A DNA stretch of 64,000 nucleotides. It comes from Stereum hirsutum FP-91666 SS1 (taxonomy: Eukaryota; Basidiomycota; Agaricomycetes; Russulales; Stereaceae). Within the stretch, counting starts at the first letter, position 1. Each line of letters starts with the position of its first letter. Below the pieces are notes generated by a model. That model saw only the letters and a program-made list of their open reading frames with translations. It was not told where the DNA came from and did no database searches. Where the stretch lies: NCBI RefSeq assembly GCF_000264905.1, contig NW_006763151.1, positions 183,643 to 247,642 of the forward strand, in the 5' to 3' direction. Of the stretch, positions 1 to 9,798 are shown piece after piece. A program made the translations under genes and the position numbers.

Positions 1-2157
1 GGCAGTGTGTGGCGTTCTCGGAAGAGGCGGGATAGGCGTGCGAGGCGAGCTAGCTCCAGAATGGCTGCTGTTCCACGAAGGCGACGGAGGAAATAGATAG
101 TTCGCATCGTTCGGAGAAGGAGTCGATCGCCTCGACCCCGGCGGTGTATAGTTCGAATGGAGCAGATTAAGATGCGAAGGCGAATGTGGCGATTTCAACC
201 CCGGAGATAATGCGGTACCGTTGGCCCATTGCTCGCCCATAGGCGGCGCAGCGAGCGTCGCACTCTTCAGTGGCACCGTCCTGACCGACAACTTGGGCAG
301 CGTAATGCCGTTCCCCGAACCCGTATTCACCGTCAACTTCTCCGCCGACTTCGTGTCCAGCTTCTTCAACGCCCCACTGTTCGACCTGTCCCTCTGCTTT
401 TCGTTTAATCGCTCCGCAGACTTAGTGTCCAGCTTCCTGAGCGCGGTCAGACTTGGTCGTCTTGGTGGCGCCGGACGCTGGAATGAGCCAGATGCATGTG
501 ACGGTGGCGGGGATGGCGTGGCATCGTGAAGTCCGCTTAGTTTGGGATTAGGCGAGGAAGGGTTCCATGACATTTGCATCATAGGCAGAGGTGAAGTCTC
601 TGCGCTGCGGGATATCTCCACCTCCGGAAGGTTTCTTCGGGATGCAGAGCTAGTATCGAGTTGCGAGAGACCAAGCGCACTCTTTTTCTTCCCCAATAGT
701 TTTGATTTGCCCGGGGGTGCCGATATTGTACCAGCACCGAGACCGGGAGAGGAAGTGGCGGAAATAGAGTCGCCGGGTGTGATAATGAACCTTCTCAGGT
801 CCGGGTTCATCTTGGCTTTCTTTATCCCTCCTTCCAGATATTCGACCGTGCCTCCGTGCTCGAGCAGAGGTTCCAAGACAGGCAATAAACTCCAAGCGGT
901 CACGCCTGCATTGAACCTCTCGTGCTCATTCATCTCCTCGTCGAACACGATCACGTCTCCGTCCCAATCCCCATGACCTTCCCCATACGCGACTACATCC
1001 TTTTCGTCCTTTCCGCCCACACCAAACAATTCATCCCACTCCTCCCTAGCATCTTGCGTAGTGATGAATTGCCTCAATGACCCGATCGACGTAAAGGCAC
1101 CTCCAGGTTTCTTTGATCGCTTCAAAATAAGCGAAGGGATGGCCATATTGATGGAGTGTTGAATGCGGGAGGAGAGGTAGGAGCTGACCGGACGTGTGTC
1201 GATGAGTAGTGGCCGAGTAGGAGCGAGCAGTCGTGAGACGAGGAGCGAGGAATCGAGCGGACGAGCAGGGGATGAGGAATACTGTGGTGGAGATTGGGGA
1301 TGATGATGGAATTGTTGCGAATGCTGCTCTGGTTGGTTGAATTGGAGCGGTCGAAGAGGTTGCGATGATGCCAATTGTTGCAGGTATTCTTCGTTTATTG
1401 GCGGCTGAGATAGTCGATGCGAATCGCGATGAGGAAAGCTCGGTCCGAACGCACTACCGATCCCATTATCACTTCCATAGCTAGCACTGAACCTGTCACT
1501 GAAACCACTCCCGATGTATCTCGCACTCCCTGGCCCATTCTCCGACAAGGGTGTATAATATAAACTCGGTGAGTTAACGGAGGAATTTGGGCTCCCTGAG
1601 CGCGCTTGACTGTAGTCTGACCATGTGGACACCATGGAGACAGGACGTGACGAAGCGGAGGGAGAATGGGGCGGTGATGGTTGGGTGTTCACATCTGTGT
1701 TCAATATTGACGTCGTTGTCAAATTCTGGATAGGACGTAGTTGGAGGTTCTTCTTTACACTAAGGCGGAGTTGTTCGATGGCAGCAAGTTCCCTTGTGAG
1801 GTCGTCTGCAGATAGTTCCAGTGGAGAATCGTGACGCGAATTGTTGATAGTCGCGGGAGAAAACAGGATTGATCCTGGCGGTGCGACTACTGCGGAAGCG
1901 ATAGTGGAAGACGACGAGGATGAGCTATGGGTGGTGGTTCCCAATTTCGGAGATATGGGCGGTGGTGAGTTAGTGAACCGACGTGCGGCATCGAGCGCGG
2001 CCTGACGTTCCTCAAGAGGCGTCTCGAGCTCGATGATGGTGTTGGACGGAGTCTGTCGTTTCCCTGATGTGGCGAGTGATAGAGTTGGAGGCCGTGTTTT
2101 CTTTCCCGGAGGTGCGGCGAGAGGGCGGGGGGCACCGGCAATTGTAGGACCGTTCAT
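1..2157 (-). CDS. Rhodanese-domain tyrosine phosphatase, N-terminal part (Pyp1/Ptp2-like), partial
   Basis: An open frame of 719 codons starts with ATG at 2157 (MNGPTIAGAPRP) and runs without a stop or obvious intron off the left edge. Most of it is low-complexity Ser/Pro-rich sequence. Around residues 310-400 there is a rhodanese/CDC25-like fold signature: RPLLIDTRPVSSYLSSRI, then AIPSLILKRS, then EEWDELFG. In fungi this arrangement (disordered N-terminus, then an inactive rhodanese/MAPK-docking domain) is known from tyrosine phosphatases such as S. pombe Pyp1/Pyp2 and yeast Ptp2/Ptp3, which dephosphorylate MAP kinases. The catalytic phosphatase domain would lie beyond position 1, so that assignment is inference. 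A 13-residue basic motif, AL(R/K)KLDTKSAE(R/K)L, occurs twice near residues 570-605. A different rhodanese-containing protein is the main alternative. Confidence 0.7.
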   Translation of the reverse strand, partial: MNGPTIAGAPRPLAAPPGKKTRPPTLSLATSGKRQTPSNTIIELETPLEERQAALDAARRFTNSPPPISPKLGTTTHSSSSSSSTIASAVVAPPGSILFSPATINNSRHDSPLELSADDLTRELAAIEQLRLSVKKNLQLRPIQNLTTTSILNTDVNTQPSPPHSPSASSRPVSMVSTWSDYSQARSGSPNSSVNSPSLYYTPLSENGPGSARYIGSGFSDRFSASYGSDNGIGSAFGPSFPHRDSHRLSQPPINEEYLQQLASSQPLRPLQFNQPEQHSQQFHHHPQSPPQYSSSPARPLDSSLLVSRLLAPTRPLLIDTRPVSSYLSSRIQHSINMAIPSLILKRSKKPGGAFTSIGSLRQFITTQDAREEWDELFGVGGKDEKDVVAYGEGHGDWDGDVIVFDEEMNEHERFNAGVTAWSLLPVLEPLLEHGGTVEYLEGGIKKAKMNPDLRRFIITPGDSISATSSPGLGAGTISAPPGKSKLLGKKKSALGLSQLDTSSASRRNLPEVEISRSAETSPLPMMQMSWNPSSPNPKLSGLHDATPSPPPSHASGSFQRPAPPRRPSLTALRKLDTKSAERLNEKQRDRSNSGALKKLDTKSAEKLTVNTGSGNGITLPKLSVRTVPLKSATLAAPPMGEQWANGTALSPGLKSPHSPSHLNLLHSNYTPPGSRRSTPSPNDANYLFPPSPSWNSSHSGASSPRTPIPPLPRTPHTA

Positions 2158-3348
2158 AGTTTCTGCAGAGCAAACAGATGGCTGATCCTTCCTGAGAGAA
2201 AACACGAGCTCGGAGGTAAATAAGGCACATCTGGAGGGTAACGCTGGACTCACTTGAGTGTGACCAGCGGGAGTACTTGCCGTGGGTTGCAAGCGGATCG
2301 TTGTTACCCTGCCAATGTGTGAGATTTGTTTTCTTACCGAGATACACTGTGACTTTCAGACTCACTGGCCCTATTTCCAGAGAAAGCCAGCAAGTCTTGA
2401 GTATATATATATAGGTCGACCTCCAGATAGAACGAAGGTCCTAGAGCGAGTTGAACAGCCTGAGTGAGTTGGGGAGTGATGGGAGGCCCAATTCGTCAAG
2501 CTATCATTGATGGCTACTGGTGATGGTGCGAGCGGACTACAGTCGCAGCAAACGCAATAGAGCCAGAGACAGAAAAAGTCGTTAGTTGACGTCGAGTGGT
2601 CCAAGGATTGGTGTGTGCAATAGAGAAAGGTGAAGTGCTGTAAAGCAGGTAACGCCCAGTTTAGGATCGAAGCTTCCCTTCATTATAGCCTTACGTAAGT
2701 CGATATCTCGTGGCGTCGGCTGGATGTGTGGCACTTCTAGATCGCCACAGTTCTATCCGACATCATAGTCCTAGCCGCTCCGACATAAGCGTCATCCCTT
2801 TTAAGCTATCGCATCAATTACTGCTCTTGTTTTATAGCTATCGCGGTCTCCAGAAGTACAGCGCGCGTAAGTATGGGAATACAATCAAAGTACACAACAG
2901 CTCTGGCAGGCAACTTGAAAGCTCACGCGCCTCAGGCTCGACCCACCCATAAACGCTCAGTCCCCTACAACATCCATCTCGCCCACCATGTGAAACCAGT
3001 TCAACCCTGTACATATGGATACCGTACTGTAGGCTCTCTGCAGCTTCGATGTGTTTGTTACATCCATCGCGTGTGAACCCAATTGGAGCTGCTACCATAG
3101 CGTACGCCGGGGGCGTGAGTCGACAGGAAGAGTGCCGACGGTACAATGACGATACTTTAGGACGGCTTCGTACTGAAGATATGGCAGCAGGCGGGAAGAC
3201 AGCCTGGCGAACGAGTCCTAAATCATCACAATCGACAATTTTTGATAGAGATGCGGACGAGCAATGTCATGGAGGATGTTTCGCAATAGATGTGGTCCAG
3301 TTGCTGTGTGTGTCGAGCCTAGTCCTTAATCCTCAAAGCGCCAGTGCA
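2158..3348. other. Intergenic region, upstream of two minus-strand neighbours' boundaries
   Basis: No reading frame here looks like a gene; short frames on both strands lack domain signatures or usable splice structure. A TA-dinucleotide run (TATATATATATA) at about 2402-2413 sits roughly 245 bases upstream of the phosphatase start on the minus strand and could be promoter-associated, but it is also a common simple repeat. Confidence 0.5.
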
Positions 3349-5087
3349 TTACTTCTTCGTAAAGAATGAAGTGATCTTCGCCGAGCCATCCTCAGACTGA
3401 GCGCCGACCTTCTTCTTCGACTTCTTGGGTGACGCCGGAGTCTGTTTCTGTACAAAATTAGGTGGGTGATGAGGTCTTGAACGCGTAGGCAACACACCTT
3501 GAAGTTAGATTGTGACGACGGCTGCATATAAAGTCAACCAGTTTAGACAGGTATACGAAGATCATTTTCAGTCGAATGCGTTCAATACAACGGAATACTC
3601 ACCTGCGATGTTGGAGGTGACATGAGCTGCCCATGCTTCGATGGGCCTTGCTCGTCATCGCCATTGTCCTTTTGGGACCGCAAACTTTAGCTGGAGCCCA
3701 ACGTTTAATAAACTAGCTGCCCAGGACTTACAAGTTCGCCTTGCGGCGGATTTGGAGCATTATTTTCTATTGCAGCCGGGCGTGAGCTTTTGCTTGAGGT
3801 CTGAAGAGGGGATCAGTCCCAGAGTCGGAGCGCAAGGAGCATGTATTCACTTGTGAATTATGTGGTGGCGAGATAATTTCAATGTCACTGTCTCGATCCT
3901 CCTCTTTCAAGCCATATGTTGACGCTCCTGTCGCGTCCGCGTGCGCATGAGATACCTTCGTCTTCTTCTGGGGTGAGCCCGACTCGGTCTCATGTTTGCG
4001 TTTGTTCTTCGCTGGAGAAACAACTGAGGGCTTGACATCATGTGGTGACTTGGAGGGCGCTCCTGTTGCAGTTTGTTTCGAAAACATGGCCTCGATGCCG
4101 TCTTTGCGTTTTGCCACAGGTTCGATGAACGACGGCGATTCGGTGCCGACTTTGCCGACTTCTTTGGGTACGGCATAACTGGTCTCGAATTATCATAAGC
4201 AAAGAACTGACACAAACTCGAAGCAAGCTCACCATTCGAGAGGACAATCAGGGTCGTTATATGGATTCAACAGAGCGCTAAGTTCCGACGACCAGCTTTG
4301 AGCCGAAGTATCCAGCCAGGTCCGCACAGCAACATCCGAGGACAATATCACCGGCTGGCGGTCGTGAAGCCACTCAAACTCTTTGTTGGCTGCGGTAGTG
4401 ACGATAGTGAAAGTCCACAAGGGCTCAGATTGGCCTTCAAGGGTGGCGCAGTCGTAAAGACCGGCGAGGAGCATCAAACGCTTGTCTTTCGGACGAGTAA
4501 AATGAGGAAGCCGCTCCTTTCCCTTCTTCAGCCATTCGTAGTACCTATAATTAAGTTCACGTAGTTGATACATTATCCAAAATCTCTCAAAGTAGTCAAG
4601 ACCGTAATTGTGCATGCTTACCCTTGGGCCACAACCACACATCGTTTCTTCCCCTTGATCGAATCCCACATACTCCCCCCATCCATCAAATTTTCAGACC
4701 GCGCATTGATTGTGTTTAACTGGGGAGGCTCAGTTTTGCTCCAATGTGGCACCAACCCCCATTTCATCGTGTGCAGGACCAGAGACTCAGAGCTATATTC
4801 AGGCCTGGAAGGCGTCGAGCTGGAGGGGCCCGCCGCAGCATTTTGAGCAACTCCTGCGCGACGAATAACAGGAGCTTGAGACCGAGGTGCGACGTTATAT
4901 CTCGGAACAAACTGATCCTGGTTGATCCATTCGCCTACATGGAGAGCAGCATGGCCGGGTAGGTGACGGATCTCATCATGCTATTCAGTGGGTGCTCCGG
5001 GGTGGGAGGTCTCATTGAGCGACACTGTTCAATGTGGAAAGCTTGGCAAGGACCCACCTGAAGAGCTAAAGCAAATCTCCCGCACAT
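3349..5087 (-). CDS. HMCES: HMCES/SRAP-domain abasic-site DNA-protein crosslink protein
   Basis: This is a multi-exon SRAP (YedK/HMCES) protein, which protects abasic sites in single-stranded DNA by forming a covalent thiazolidine link through Cys2. Exon 1 (5087-5058) encodes MCGRFALALQ, exposing the catalytic cysteine after Met removal. Exon 2 (4980-4622) holds WINQDQFVPRYNVAPRSQ, KWGLVPHW and the active-site Asn in NARSENLM. Exon 3 (4544-4233) begins inside QGYYEW (catalytic Glu) and includes WLHDRQPVIL (catalytic His). Exon 4 (4178-3851) continues with VPKEVGKVGTESP and then a Lys/Ser-rich nuclear tail. The last exon ends SAKITSFFTKK, which resembles a PCNA-interacting PIP box, a feature also described for animal HMCES. 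Phases of exons 1-4 are consistent; exons 5 and 6 near 3620-3800 are uncertain by a base or two. Confidence 0.93.
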
Positions 5088-5730
5088 ATTTCCAGACTCG
5101 AGGTTATTATGGCAAGGCCGGAAGAGACGTGAGGATGAAGTGGTAGGTTCAACCAAGCGTGTGTGGCGTCATGGCTTCGCGGAGTGCGGTGCGGAGTTCA
5201 AATGACGGAAGTGATATCACGAGGACGGGTCCACAACGTTCGACGTCCGAGTCCGTCGCCCAACCGAAAGGCTGAATTTAAAACGCTCTAGCTTGTCTGA
5301 GGATTTATGGGAATCATTCTACTTGCACACCCCTGCGTAGCTTTTATTTGACTCAGGTGTAAGCTGCGATACCCGCGGCATGTCTGTGACTCTTACACGT
5401 CAGAGTTTTGCGTCTTTTTCTCGGTAGTTCAACGGAAGGTATTTTCCCGAATATTTCCAGAGACCCAGGCGATCAGCTATCACGGCCATTCTTCGCGACC
5501 TTTGATCATGGAGACTAGTCAAAACTACTCTTCGCTAATATGCCTCTGCTCATGTGTTCCACGGATGCCATTCACCCGTGTGCCCTGAAGGAAGATCCAC
5601 GGCCTTCCTCCAGGTCATGTCGGCCGTCTCTCCTCTCAGCCATACCAAACTCAACTCACATATATACCGCGTGCATCAATGAACTACTGCACTAGCCGAA
5701 GTCGCGCACTTAGGTCCCATTCCACCCACG
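5088..5730. promoter_or_regulatory. Shared divergent promoter region of HMCES and the AA9 gene
   Basis: This 643-base gap separates two divergently transcribed genes. A TATATA box at 5661-5666 lies about 65-70 bases upstream of the monooxygenase ATG, a normal TATA spacing for a strongly regulated secreted-enzyme gene. No reading frame in the gap looks coding. I did not find a convincing catabolite-repression site by eye. Confidence 0.55.
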
Positions 5731-7323
5731 ATGCTCTTGCAGGCCACACTCCTCACCTCGTTCGCGGCTTACGCCACTGCCCATGCCACATTCCAGGAGA
5801 TGTGGGTGAACGGCGTCGACCAGGGGAACTACTGTGTTCGTCTTCCTGCGAGTAACAATCCTGTGACCTCAGTCACTACCGATGTAGGTGCCCACCTATC
5901 TTAGTGTTCGTTGAACTCTGCTCAAACTTTGTTATGTCAGGATCTTGCCTGCAATGTCGGCTCATCGTCGTCGCCCAACCTTTGTTCTGTTAACCGTAAG
6001 AATTCCCTGACAAATCATCCTCAGGCATAGATAATATTGCTGAGGTTCGATATTTTTCTCTCATAGCCGGAGACTCCGTTACTGTGGAGATGCACCAGCA
6101 GCCTGGTGACCGAAGTTGTGCCAATGAAGCTATCGGCGGTGACCACTACGGCCCCATCAATGTGAGTAAACCTCTTAGATTATAAATCATAAGTTCTGTT
6201 AACATTGATTGACTGTCCTCTAGGTCTACATGGCACAGGTAACAGATGCTACAACCGCCGTCGGTTCGAGCGCCTCATGGTTCAAAATCAACGAGATGGG
6301 CCTACCATCCTCCAACCCCGACTATTGGGCTACTGAGGTTCTCAACGTACGCCGCACTTCAAACAAAGCAATTCTCCTCATGAGTTATGTATCATTTCTA
6401 ACTTGCCTGATACATACAGGACAACTGCGGTCACTTCACTGTCACGATCCCCTCAGATATCGCTCCAGGTAACTACCTCCTGAGGGCGGAAGTCATTGCC
6501 CTTCACGTCGCGAGTACTGTTGGTGGCGCTCAGTACGTATTGTATATTCCGTAAAGTCAAACAGTTTGTGAGCTCACTATGTATGTTTTGCCATAGATTC
6601 TATATGTCCTGCTTCCAACTCAACGTTGGTGGCACAGGCACCGTCAGCCCTCCCACGGTCGAGATTCCTGGTGCTTACGGGTGAGTGACTGAGCGGCATG
6701 AATGATGATTGAAGACTGACATTTCATGTCTCTGTTTTCGTTCGAAACAGCTCGGAGGATCCTGGAATTTTGATTAATATCTACCAGTCCCTCACCACCT
6801 ACGACAGTCAGTCATTTGTTCTCCTTCTCCTTTCCCCTACCGCGTCTCCTCGCCCTAGTAGCGCAAAAATTCTGAGCTTTTCCCTATCGACTCCACAGTC
6901 CCAGGACCAACTCCCTACGGAACGACCTCCCCCGCCGTCGCCGCCACCCCTTGGCCAACAACAGCCACATGGGACACTGCTAGCCAACCTTCCACCGTCC
7001 CCACAGCCCCCGTTGGATCAGCCACCGCCTCTTCCCCTGCGTCCTCCGCCCCAGGTTCAGCTTCTACGCCAGCGGCCACTTCGACTGCCACGGCCCCGGG
7101 TAGCAGCTCCGCTCCTCCATCCCAAACTTCTTCCGCTGCTGGCGCTACGCAGACGAAGTACGGACAATGTGGAGGGACTGGCTGGACCGGAGCCTCGGAG
7201 TGTGTGGCTGGGTCGACTTGTTCGGCTGTGTCGCCACCTTATTATTATCAGGTTCGTGAATTTTTATGTTGATGTCTTAATCTCAATGTTGCTGATTTTG
7301 GTCGCGATGTTTAGTGCGTGTGA
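5731..7323 (+). CDS. AA9 lytic polysaccharide monooxygenase with C-terminal CBM1
   Basis: A secreted copper enzyme that oxidatively cleaves cellulose. Nine exons join to 346 residues: 5731-5883, 5941-5995, 6067-6161, 6224-6346, 6420-6532, 6597-6680, 6751-6806, 6899-7251, 7315-7323. A 17-residue signal peptide ([17 protein letters not shown]) ends directly before His18, the mature N-terminal histidine of the copper brace. The second brace histidine is His96 in GGDHYGP (mature 79) and the axial tyrosine is Tyr182 in GAQFYMSC (mature 165), spacings that match characterised AA9 enzymes (H1/H78/Y164). The catalytic domain ends after [10 protein letters not shown], followed by a Ser/Thr/Pro/Ala linker and a CBM1 at about residues 312-346 ([20 protein letters not shown]) with its cysteines in place. 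The last exon encodes only Cys, Val and the stop. Confidence 0.97.
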
Positions 7324-8046
7324 ATGGAGAGCAGGGGGACGCGTCGGGTGCATGAGGAGTGATAGTGATGCTCCCTTGTCGCGAGGTCCTGCATACGTTG
7401 TGTGTGTTGCCGTTGTACTTATGTTTCTTTAGAGTAAGTAATACAACTAGGCCAATGAAGACTCATTCACATGCCCGCTTTGAAATTGTGTATAAGCCGA
7501 TTACGAGACCAAGCGTGCGATGGGTCCTTTGCCACATCTTACGAGAGGCCTACGGTTTCGAGTCATTTGCCTTGACACGAGCTCGACATGTCTGATCCGA
7601 ACCCCTCATGCCGGCGATCCTAAGACGGATTTTGGAAGAAAGTGTGTGCCACACGAGTCTACACGTAATCTTTGGCGTTCTCCGTTTTACGTCTTGTAGC
7701 TGGTCGGTTCCGTGAATGGCGACAATGGGGCTCAAAGCGACAATTGTGGCTACCGATTGTCTCGTAAAATTTCGGGAAAAAAGCATGGATTATGCAGGGC
7801 AAGGGCCTCAAACAGAGACAGACCTTGTCATGACAAAGGAGGATTCAAACATGTAGCTTGAGGCGAAGCGCTGATGGAGGGTGGCTGACGATCGGATAAT
7901 GCCACGCGGCGGAGATTGAAAAAGATTGGACCAGTCTGGTTTTTCTGCGATCCACGGTTTGCTCGAACCCCCGTCCATCGTCCTCCACATCGTCCTCTCC
8001 ACCCTACCACCACCACAAAAAACCGCCCCCCTTCGCCACCGCCATC
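7324..8046. other. Intergenic region between AA9 gene and eIF5A
   Basis: This stretch contains the 3' flank of the monooxygenase gene and the upstream region of eIF5A. Frames on both strands are short and lack recognisable domains. A pyrimidine-rich tract lies immediately before the eIF5A ATG (about 7970-8045), typical of promoters and leaders of highly expressed basidiomycete genes. Confidence 0.5.
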
Positions 8047-8901
8047 ATGTCCGACGACGAGCAGCACAACCAGACCTTCGAGCAGGTGCGTTAGGACTAG
8101 CTCTACCCGCCACTGTATACCCCACAACGCTTGCCGCATTTTTACTGATGGTGGGATACTGTCTTGTGCGATGTTTAGGCCAACGCTGGGGCCTCCTTGA
8201 CGTTCCCCATGCAATGCTCTGCTCTTCGTAAGAACGGTCACGTCGTCATCAAGGGTGCGTCTCCCTCGTTTTCTCCATCGGCGCGCATCTGCTGAGTCGG
8301 GCTACGTACGCTTTGTCTGCTACTTCACTTGCAGGCCGTCCCTGCAAGATCGTCGACATGTCCACCTCCAAGACCGGGAAGCACGGTCACGCCAAGGTCC
8401 ACCTTGTCGCCATTGACGTGAGTCCAGCTCTTTCCCTTTGACCGACCAATAGAGAACTCAGCAAATGTCAAACTTTCGCAGATCTTCACTGGCAAAAAAT
8501 TGGTACGTGACTCGACTTTCATCCCGATATTCGCGGCGCAGACGTACTAACAAACGCTACAGGAGGATATTTCCCCCTCCACCCACAACATGGATGTCCC
8601 TAACGTCTCCCGTAACGAATACCAGCTCGTCAGTTCTCCACGCCACCTCTATATACCTGTACACGCGCTCTGATCACTTACCATTTTTGGGTGGTGTGTG
8701 CAGGTCAACGTCGACGATGGCTTCCTCAACTTGATGACTGCTGATGGTGCCGCCAAGGACGATGTGAAGGTCCCTGAGGGTGACCTCGGCAAGCAGATCG
8801 AGACCGACTTCAATGACGGCAAGGATTTGTTGGTCACCATCGTCTCCGCCATGGGCGAGGAGCAGGCCATCTCCGTCAAGGAGGCCCCTAAGGGCGCTTA
8901 A
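8047..8901 (+). CDS. eIF5A: Translation factor eIF5A
   Basis: Six exons join to 160 residues, the normal length for the family: 8047-8085, 8179-8254, 8335-8417, 8482-8502, 8563-8628, 8704-8901. The protein begins [13 protein letters not shown] and contains the invariant hypusination loop [12 protein letters not shown]; the modified lysine is residue 54 (codon 8379-8381). The rest follows the family closely ([18 protein letters not shown], then [16 protein letters not shown]). eIF5A, once modified by deoxyhypusine synthase and hydroxylase, relieves ribosome stalling on polyproline and similar sequences and aids termination. Exon 4 is only 21 bases. Intron phases all agree, so the model is firm. 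Confidence 0.98.
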
Positions 8902-9798
8902 TTTCTTCGGTGAGCAGATCCGCATTTCTTACGGCGTCCTGTCACAGAGCGCTTATACCTCTTGTACTGTACAGGTTCACTTGTGTCATCGTATCATCTC
9001 TGCGTTCCACGTTTTATTGTCATCGTCTCGTTTGTGCATCTACACCCTGTTTCTATCCTCCCTCTTTCGCCCCCATCACTTGCCCATCTACCACTCACAC
9101 CCTCTCCACCCGCGTCACTTTCTCCTACTCACTATCGTTGTGTGCATGTAAACTTTGTTCAATCAAGAGCCCCTGAACATATATAACTAGCTCCGAGTTT
9201 GACATGTACCGCATTAGTTTCCGTCCCTCCCGCCGTCGTCGTCGTACCTTTGGTCTCGTTTGGAGTAGCAGTCATACATACAGTTTGTTGTCTTGTTGCA
9301 GTCAGTAGTTCTCTGATGGTCAGTGACCGGGTAGTTTTATACCGCGTCAATCGATCAAGATGGGTTTACAGTGATATCTGTCATAGTGTATTGAACAAAA
9401 TCGCCGCAATAGGAAGTGAAACATGTGGGTCCGAGTGTCATAAAGTGCAAGGCAGCGTTCAATGCGTGTCATACCACTGACTGATCAGCGGCGTACGAAG
9501 GGTGCACAAGAAGTTCGAACGATACACGACTAGCGAGTACATCCGAGGCGACGGGTACTACAGGATACAGTAAAGAGACTAGGACGATACATCATGCCAT
9601 GACAAAAATGCGAGACAGAAACGGACAAAACGCGAGACTACAAAAAAAATAAGATAGACGAAAGCAAGGTGGATGACGGGGTAAAGAATCAAAGGGATGG
9701 TGGCGAATAGAGAAGTAACATGCAATATACGTGGGTATGAAATCCATGAATAACGAGACGGGTTGAAGCGACAGACAGAAGTCATAAAGAGGAGGAGA
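8902..9798. other. Convergent 3' regions of eIF5A and the histidine kinase
   Basis: The two flanking genes converge here, so this stretch should hold both 3' untranslated regions. No frame shows coding features. The first part (8905-9190) is pyrimidine-rich, consistent with the eIF5A 3' untranslated region. Confidence 0.5.
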
